Part shown: positions 23,272 to 27,723 of the stretch, piece by piece
Numbering within the stretch: the stretch's first letter is position 1
Layout of the letters: each line of letters opens with the position of its first letter
NCBI GenBank assembly: GCA_944372315.1
Contig: CALVYX010000012.1
Coordinates: 1 to 27,723, forward strand
Direction of reading: 5' to 3'
Origin: an uncultured Bacilli bacterium
GTDB taxonomy: Bacteria > Bacillota_I > Bacilli_A > RF39 > UBA660
DNA: 27,723 nucleotides
Notes under the pieces: generated by a model
The model's database searches: none
What the model saw: the letters and a program-made list of their open reading frames with translations, nothing else
What the model was told of the DNA's origin: nothing
Program-made: the position numbers and the translations under genes

Positions 23272-23952
23272 ATGAACTATTTAATAAAAGATATAAAAAA
23301 GGAAGAACGTCCAAGAGAACGATTCATTAGAGATGGTGTTGAATCATTATCTAATGAAGAACTATTGTCAATTATCCTAAAAACTGGTACTAAAGATAGA
23401 TCTGTGAAAGCTTTAGCAATGGATCTTTTAAATTCTATTGATAATATTAGTGAGTTAAAAAATATTACGGTTAATAAATTATTATCTATCAAAGGAATAG
23501 GAATGGTAAAAGCAATTGAAATTATTTCATCTATTGAACTTGGAAGAAGAATTTATATTGAGAAAAAAGTAATGAAGAAGAAGTTTACTAATCCCTATGA
23601 CATATATTTAGAAAATAAATATTTATTTTTAGACAAAAAGCAGGAATATTTTTATTGCTTATATTTAAATAATAAAAATGAACTTATAGAAAGGAGATTA
23701 TTATTTATGGGAACAGTTAATAAAAGTGTAGTTCACCCGAGAGAAGTTTTTAAACATGCATATTTAACATCAGCATCTAGTATTGTATGCATGCATAATC
23801 ATCCCAGTGGTGATGTAACACCATCTAAAGATGATATTATGTTTACTAAAGCTTTAGTAGAAGTCGGAAGGATTCAAAGTATTCCAATAATAGATCATAT
23901 TATTGCAGGAAGTGATAATTATTACAGTTTTTCTGATAATGGAATAGTATAG
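23272..23952 (+). CDS. radC: RadC/UPF0758 family JAB-domain protein
   Basis: The 226-residue protein has an N-terminal helix-hairpin-helix region (RERFIRDGVESLSNEELL, and SIKGIGMVKA at 72-81) and a C-terminal JAB/MPN+ metalloprotease-like domain. That domain carries MHNHPSGDVTPSKDD, giving metal ligands His175, His177 and Asp181, and a family-conserved stretch RRLLFMGTVNKSVVHPREVF. The role of RadC in cells is not settled; the old link to DNA repair is doubtful. ATG 23272 follows AGGTGG; the frame opens 9 bases earlier at GTG 23263 inside the ribosome site. It lies between the spoIIB-like gene and mreC as in Bacillus, with mreB missing between. Confidence 0.93.
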   Translation: MNYLIKDIKKEERPRERFIRDGVESLSNEELLSIILKTGTKDRSVKALAMDLLNSIDNISELKNITVNKLLSIKGIGMVKAIEIISSIELGRRIYIEKKVMKKKFTNPYDIYLENKYLFLDKKQEYFYCLYLNNKNELIERRLLFMGTVNKSVVHPREVFKHAYLTSASSIVCMHNHPSGDVTPSKDDIMFTKALVEVGRIQSIPIIDHIIAGSDNYYSFSDNGIV

Positions 23953-23963
23953 GAGAAATAAAC

Positions 23964-24704
23964 ATGAAAAAAATAGATTTCAAATATCAATTTATAATAT
24001 TTATTATAAGTGGAGGAATACTTTTTTCCTTACTATTTTTTTCTATTAAATACAATTGGAATTACTCTTTTATTTTAAGAGATATTTTATATTTTCCTAT
24101 TAATGTCATAGTTCCTGATAATGAACAAGATATAGTTTTAGAAGGAAGAGAGTTAGAACTTCAAAAAGAAGTGAATGAATTAAAAGAATTATTAGAAATA
24201 AATAATAGTTTAACCGACTTTACTTCTGTAAATGCCACGGTTGTTAATAGAAATACAGCTTATTGGAATAGCCAGATTACTATCAATAAAGGTAGTAATT
24301 CAAAAATAAAAGAAGGAATGGCAGTAATAGATGGTAATGGATTAGTTGGAAGAGTTGAAAAAGTTGGTTTTAATACATCGGTTGTTAAATTAATTACTAA
24401 TAATTCTAGTAATAATAAAATTTCAGTAAAAATATGGGCAAACGGGGAAGAAATTAATAAAGTACTTACTATTGATGAAGATAATAATATGATTATTTCT
24501 GGAATTGATAATAGTTTTAAATTAGAAGAGGGAGCTTTAGTTACTACTAGTGGTTTAAGTGATATTTATCCTAGTGGAATTATTATTGGTTATGTAGATA
24601 AAGTAGAAAATGATAAATTTGGTATTAGTAAAAGAGCTTATATCAAGCATAAAAGTAATTTAGATAATATCAGATTTGTATCTGTCTTAATAAGGAGTTC
24701 CTAA
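23964..24704 (+). CDS. mreC: Cell-shape protein MreC
   Basis: MreC is a bitopic membrane protein that organises the elongation machinery (MreB, MreD, RodA, PBP2) outside the membrane. The 246 residues show a membrane segment (about 10-28), a coiled coil (about 53-77, REL...LQKEVNELKELLE), and a beta-barrel region. Family landmarks are NATVVNRNTAYWNSQITINKGS, IKEGMAVIDGNGLVGRVEKVG, and GALVTTSGLSDIYPSGIIIGYV. The ribosome site AGGAGA precedes ATG 23964, 11 bases after radC. Its stop overlaps the mreD start (TAATG), showing tight coupling. No mreB precedes it here, so MreB, if present, is encoded elsewhere. Confidence 0.93.
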   Translation: MKKIDFKYQFIIFIISGGILFSLLFFSIKYNWNYSFILRDILYFPINVIVPDNEQDIVLEGRELELQKEVNELKELLEINNSLTDFTSVNATVVNRNTAYWNSQITINKGSNSKIKEGMAVIDGNGLVGRVEKVGFNTSVVKLITNNSSNNKISVKIWANGEEINKVLTIDEDNNMIISGIDNSFKLEEGALVTTSGLSDIYPSGIIIGYVDKVENDKFGISKRAYIKHKSNLDNIRFVSVLIRSS

Positions 24705-25186
24705 TGAAAAAGTATATAATGTTTATAATTTCTATAATGATTGACGGACTGATACCAAATGTTACTTTATTTAATTATAATAATATTACTTATTTTAATC
24801 CGTTATGTACGGTTGTTAGCTTAGTTTTTTTATATAATGATAAAAAAGATTTTGTAAAATTGTGGCTCATGTCTAGTATTATATATGGTGCCTTATATAT
24901 TAATAATTTGTTTTTAAGTTTTATTATTTTCTTCATTGTTCTAATGACTATAAAGGGATTAAAAAAATTATTTAGCGATAATCTTATTATTAATTTAATT
25001 CAAGTTATGTTAGTTATTTGTATATATGATTTTATATTTTTTAGCATTAATTCTTTAATTATTACTAATAAATTTATTTGGGAAGATTATTTTTACAAAG
25101 TTTTTCATTCTATTATTTTAAATTTTATTTATGGAATCATCCTTTTCTTTGTTTTTCCTAAAAAAAGTTCTAAATTAAATTATTAG
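24704..25186 (+). CDS. mreD: Cell-shape protein MreD
   Basis: MreD is the small integral membrane partner of MreC in lateral wall synthesis. The 160-residue protein is almost wholly hydrophobic with five to six membrane segments, opening MKKYIMFIISIMIDG and ending with a short basic tail FPKKSSKLNY. Sequence conservation in this family is low; the identification rests on size, hydrophobicity and position directly after mreC. Its ATG overlaps the mreC stop, and AAGGAG is just upstream. In Bacillus minC and minD would follow; here spoIVFA starts 26 bases later. Confidence 0.85.
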   Translation: MKKYIMFIISIMIDGLIPNVTLFNYNNITYFNPLCTVVSLVFLYNDKKDFVKLWLMSSIIYGALYINNLFLSFIIFFIVLMTIKGLKKLFSDNLIINLIQVMLVICIYDFIFFSINSLIITNKFIWEDYFYKVFHSIILNFIYGIILFFVFPKKSSKLNY

Positions 25187-25212
25187 TTAATAATGTTTAA
25201 TGGGTGATATTA

Positions 25213-25815
25213 GTGGAAGAATATAAAAGTTTAAGTAAATTTTATAATAAGAAAAATAATAGTAGTAATAAAAAGAATTATAAGTTTTTATATAAAGTTA
25301 TTACTAAGATACTAATATGTTTGATTATTTTTGTTACTTTGTTAATTGTGGTAAAAGTAAAACCGGAATTAAAAGACAAAATATATGATTTTGTGTATGA
25401 AGATCAGTTTTCTTTCTCATATGTGAATAATTTATATAAAAAATACTTTGGAGATATTTTACCTTTTGAAAATATAGCACCAGAGGATGAAAAAGTTTTT
25501 AATGAGAAATTAGAGTACGATAATGCAAGTTTATATAAGGATGGAGTTGCTTTGGAAGTTAATAATAATTACTTAGTTCCAATTATTGAAAGTGGTATTG
25601 TGGTATTCATAGGTGAAAAAGAAAATTATGGTAATACTGTTATTGTACAACAAATAGATGGTATTGATGTTTGGTATGGTAATGTTAATATTTCTGATAT
25701 AAAAATATATGATTATGTTCAAAAAGGCACTTTATTAGGTGAAGTATTAGATAATAATTTATATCTTGTATTTCAAAAAGAAGGGAAGTATTTAGATTAT
25801 AAAGACTATATCTAA
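25213..25815 (+). CDS. spoIVFA: Stage IV sporulation protein FA-like (degenerate M23)
   Basis: SpoIVFA holds the intramembrane protease SpoIVFB, with BofA, in the outer forespore membrane and keeps it inactive until a forespore signal arrives. The 200-residue protein has a basic, Asn/Lys-rich cytosolic head, one membrane segment (about 34-51) and an extracellular LytM/M23-like domain at the C-terminus. That domain shows VPIIESGIVVFIGEKENYGN, DVWYGNVNISDIKIYDYVQKG and LYLVFQKEGKYLDY, parallel to SpoIVFA (WYGHL...VEKGKKVG). The M23 zinc histidines are absent (WYGNV instead of HxH), as expected for a noncatalytic regulator. GTG 25213 follows GGTGA; GTG 25204 overlaps that site. It overlaps the start of spoIVFB. 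Confidence 0.82.
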   Translation: MEEYKSLSKFYNKKNNSSNKKNYKFLYKVITKILICLIIFVTLLIVVKVKPELKDKIYDFVYEDQFSFSYVNNLYKKYFGDILPFENIAPEDEKVFNEKLEYDNASLYKDGVALEVNNNYLVPIIESGIVVFIGEKENYGNTVIVQQIDGIDVWYGNVNISDIKIYDYVQKGTLLGEVLDNNLYLVFQKEGKYLDYKDYI

Positions 25816-26557
25816 AAATATTTATATTCATCCACTTTTTTGGACAATAATAATTATTAGTTTAGCGTCTGGTTTATTTAAAAATATTATTTTTTTTACT
25901 AGTATTATTTTCATTCATGAATTAGGCCATTTTTTAATGGCAAAGGTTTTAAATTGGAAGGTCGATAAAATATATTTTTATCCCTATGGAGGATATACTA
26001 AATTCAATGATGATTTAAATAGACCTAAGAAAGAAGAGTTACTAATAATGATAATGGGGCCCGTTTTTCAAACTGTTTATTATTTATTAATATCTAATTT
26101 TTTAACAATAAATGAATTATCTTTGTTTAAGAATTATCATTATTCAATTCTTTTTTTTAATTTATTACCAATTTATCCACTAGATGGTGGTAAACTTTTA
26201 AATATTATTATTAATTATTTTGTATCATTTAGAAAAAGTTTTCGCCTAACTATTTTGATTTCCTATATGTGTATTGTGGTAATTAGTTATTTTTTTATTT
26301 TCAAAAATATTAATGTTTCTTTAAGTTTATTTTTGATTGTTATTTTAATAATTTGTAAATTGACAAATGAGTTAAAAAAAGAACGATTTTATTTTAATAA
26401 ATTTTTATTAGAACGACATTTAAATGATTATAAATTCCCGAAAATAAAGGTAATAAGTGATTTACAGTATATGTCAAGAGATTATAAACATGTTATCTTT
26501 AGAAAAGGAAAAACAAGAAGTGAAAAAGAAGAATTATCCAATTACTTTCGACATTAA
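25796..26557 (+). CDS. spoIVFB: Stage IV sporulation protein FB, intramembrane metalloprotease, non-AUG start
   Basis: SpoIVFB is the M50 site-2-type protease that cuts pro-sigma-K in the mother cell. The frame holds HELGH (residues 41-45 from 25796), the conserved FYPYGG, a second motif NLLPIYPLDGGK with the metal-binding Asp, and five to six membrane segments. A start at ATG 25937 would delete HELGH. Upstream the frame is open back to TAG 25793-25795 but has no ATG, GTG or TTG. ATT 25796, 9 bases after AGGGA (25782-25786), gives a start resembling B. subtilis SpoIVFB (KNIYIHPLFW against LKIHVHPFLW). ATA 25799 is the alternative. It overlaps spoIVFA by 20 bases. Confidence 0.82.
   Translation: MIKTISKNIYIHPLFWTIIIISLASGLFKNIIFFTSIIFIHELGHFLMAKVLNWKVDKIYFYPYGGYTKFNDDLNRPKKEELLIMIMGPVFQTVYYLLISNFLTINELSLFKNYHYSILFFNLLPIYPLDGGKLLNIIINYFVSFRKSFRLTILISYMCIVVISYFFIFKNINVSLSLFLIVILIICKLTNELKKERFYFNKFLLERHLNDYKFPKIKVISDLQYMSRDYKHVIFRKGKTRSEKEELSNYFRH
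26547..26553 (+). promoter_or_regulatory. Spo0A-box core near the end of spoIVFB
   Basis: TTCGACA matches the core of a Spo0A box (TGTCGAA reversed). It lies in the last codons of spoIVFB, about 38 bp ahead of the -35 at 26591. It is a short match, so the confidence is low. Confidence 0.3.
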
Positions 26558-26568
26558 AATACATTTTT

Positions 26569-26586
26569 TGTAAAGTTTGTGTAAAG
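26569..26586 (+). repeat. Direct repeat TGTAAAG with 11-bp period
   Basis: TGTAAAG at 26569-26575 and 26580-26586 are one helical turn apart and end 4 bp before the -35. The layout resembles binding sites of OmpR-family regulators. Confidence 0.5.
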
Positions 26587-26590
26587 TGTA

Positions 26591-26619
26591 TTGACTTATA
26601 AATAAGACGTTGCTAGAAT
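26591..26619 (+). promoter_or_regulatory. Strong sigma-A promoter of the terminal surface-protein gene
   Basis: TTGACT (26591-26596), 17 bp, TAGAAT (26614-26619), with an extended TGC before the -10. Confidence 0.8.
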
Positions 26620-26657
26620 GAAATTACAGTAATGATAATAGTCGAGGGGGAAGTACT

Positions 26658-27723
26658 ATGGATAAAGATGATAAAAAGAAAAAAAATAATGAACCAAAAA
26701 AGAAACAGCAAGTAATCAAAGAGGAGGATATGATTAAAGATAGTGACTACGAAGATTCTGGTGAAGGTAAGAAAATAGTTATAGTTGCTTTGATTTTGGC
26801 ACTTTTAATTGGTGGTTTTGCTTATGTTAGAAGTCTGGAAAAAAAGAAAGATGATAGTCCAAATATAGAAGAACCACAGGATGAAGAAAATGATAACGAT
26901 GATGAAGAAGAAGAATTGCCAAACGAAGAAGAAACAACTAGTGATACAACTACTAATTATCAACCAACACCTGTACCTAATAATACTGAAGAGAATCCTG
27001 TTGATATTTGGAAGAGTTTAAAAGATGTTCCTACTTTAGTAGAAGCAGGTACTATAGTTTCCTTACCTACAGTAACTGTAGATGATAATGGAACCAAAGT
27101 AGAGGCAAGTATTACTTATAAATTTAGAAGTAACTTGGAAGAAGAATATGTAACCGTTAGTAGGTTTGATACTACTAAAATTGGTGAATATTTAATTACT
27201 TATACAATTAGTTTTAAAGATGGAAAAGTAGAAACTAAAGATTTAGTTATTACAGTATCAGATACTGTAGAGCCAATTATTAATAATGTTGTAGATGGTG
27301 CATATTATAATAGCGATATCTTATTAGATATTACTGAATATAGTCCATATACAGTTGAATTAAATGGTGTTATATATGATGCTAGTAAACCAATAACAGA
27401 AGATGGAGAATATACTTTAGTAGTAACTGAAGATAAAACTGATGGAAAGCGTATTACTGTTTCATTTGTTATTGATAAAACCACTCCTGATATTTTAGGA
27501 GTAGAAGATAAAGCATATTATAATAATGGTGTGGTAATTGAAATAGTTGATGATAATCTTTTAGATATGCTATTAACTAAAGATGGCGAAGAAGTAAGTT
27601 TTGTTAATGGAGTTACTAATATAACAGAAGATGGAACTTATCAAATAGTTGCATCAGATAAAGCAGGAAATATTAATTCATATACTTTTGTAATAGATAA
27701 TGTTGCTCCAACAGTAGAAGTGA
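26658..27723 (+). CDS. Membrane-anchored Ig-like repeat protein, truncated by the window edge
   Basis: The first 355 codons of a larger gene. A highly charged cytosolic head (about 1-38, Lys/Asp/Glu-rich) leads to one membrane segment (about 39-56, IVIVALILALLIGGFAYV). An acidic, Glu/Asp/Thr/Pro-rich linker follows (about 62-115), then Ig-like beta-sandwich domains: LVEAGTIVSLPTVTVDD...ITVSD, VEPIINNVVDGAYYNSD...FVIDK, and TTPDILGVEDKAYYNNG...FVIDN. These match the DUF5011 or bacterial Ig-like families used as stalks in surface proteins. The type II orientation puts the repeats outside. GAGGGGGAAG precedes ATG 26658. The C-terminal effector domain, if any, is beyond the window, so no function can be assigned. 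The frame is open to the last base. Confidence 0.82.
   Translation, partial: MDKDDKKKKNNEPKKKQQVIKEEDMIKDSDYEDSGEGKKIVIVALILALLIGGFAYVRSLEKKKDDSPNIEEPQDEENDNDDEEEELPNEEETTSDTTTNYQPTPVPNNTEENPVDIWKSLKDVPTLVEAGTIVSLPTVTVDDNGTKVEASITYKFRSNLEEEYVTVSRFDTTKIGEYLITYTISFKDGKVETKDLVITVSDTVEPIINNVVDGAYYNSDILLDITEYSPYTVELNGVIYDASKPITEDGEYTLVVTEDKTDGKRITVSFVIDKTTPDILGVEDKAYYNNGVVIEIVDDNLLDMLLTKDGEEVSFVNGVTNITEDGTYQIVASDKAGNINSYTFVIDNVAPTVEV

Noticed and set aside
25937..26557. ATG 25937 as the start of spoIVFB
   Set aside because: It would remove HELGH and the first membrane segment, which are encoded in the same open frame just upstream.
1..27723. CRISPR array, tRNA, rRNA or insertion sequence
   Set aside because: No spaced direct repeats, cloverleaf or rRNA-like stretch, or transposase reading frame was seen on either strand.

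Overview
The window is chromosomal DNA from a very AT-rich, endospore-forming Bacillota. The evidence is a full sigma-G gene, two tandem CotY/CotZ/ExsY-type coat genes, a SpoIIB-like SPOR protein, and SpoIVFA and SpoIVFB next to radC and mreCD. Spo0A-box-like sites also precede two genes. TGA is used as a stop and TGG encodes Trp throughout, so the code is standard and not the mycoplasma code. Compact genes, short intergenic spaces, many GGAGG/GGTGA ribosome sites and simple hairpin-plus-T-run terminators suggest a reduced, probably host-associated Bacilli lineage (Erysipelotrichales/RF39-like). That placement is inference from style and gene content only.

Layout. 1-2.7 kb: the 3' end of an unidentified structured transcript, then an operon of a small unknown protein, galE and a HipA/CtkA-like kinase. 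2.7-4.7 kb: a Fic protein on the minus strand, divergent from sigG. 4.8-7.2 kb: a CpoA-like glycolipid glycosyltransferase, then rodA on the minus strand. 7.2-8.5 kb: a small protein with a possible Sm-like domain and two spore-coat paralogues behind a candidate sigma-K-type promoter. 8.7-13.6 kb: a membrane-anchored cadherin-like repeat protein, an EIIB-like protein without its active cysteine, a histidine kinase behind paired Spo0A boxes, a small membrane protein and a VanY-type carboxypeptidase with Ig-like domains. 13.7-15.3 kb: a surface protein of different composition whose promoter region carries an eight-G tract. 15.4-18.0 kb: a NifS-like desulfurase, a thioredoxin-like protein and a thioredoxin-CcdA fusion. 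18.0-20.8 kb: a PlsC-type acyltransferase behind a leader terminator, and a hybrid histidine kinase that has lost both phosphoacceptor residues. 21.0-22.7 kb: a small zinc-ribbon protein and proS. 22.7-26.6 kb: spoIIB-like, radC, mreC, mreD, spoIVFA, spoIVFB. 26.6 kb to the end: a truncated Ig-like surface protein.

How it fits together. The 22.7-26.6 kb cluster is a condensed form of the Bacillus subtilis order spoIIB-maf-radC-mreBCD-minCD-spoIVFAB, with maf, mreB and minCD missing. The spoIIB-like gene and the complete histidine kinase at 10.7 kb have the same promoter geometry: a TTCGACAA box 21 bp ahead of a -10, as in known Spo0A-activated sigma-A promoters. This suggests a Spo0A-controlled kinase. 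The least ordinary items are the doubly degenerate hybrid kinase, spoIVFB with no ATG/GTG/TTG start before its HELGH active site, the G8 promoter tract, the cysteine-less EIIB domain, and a terminator lying just downstream of a strong promoter ahead of the acyltransferase gene.
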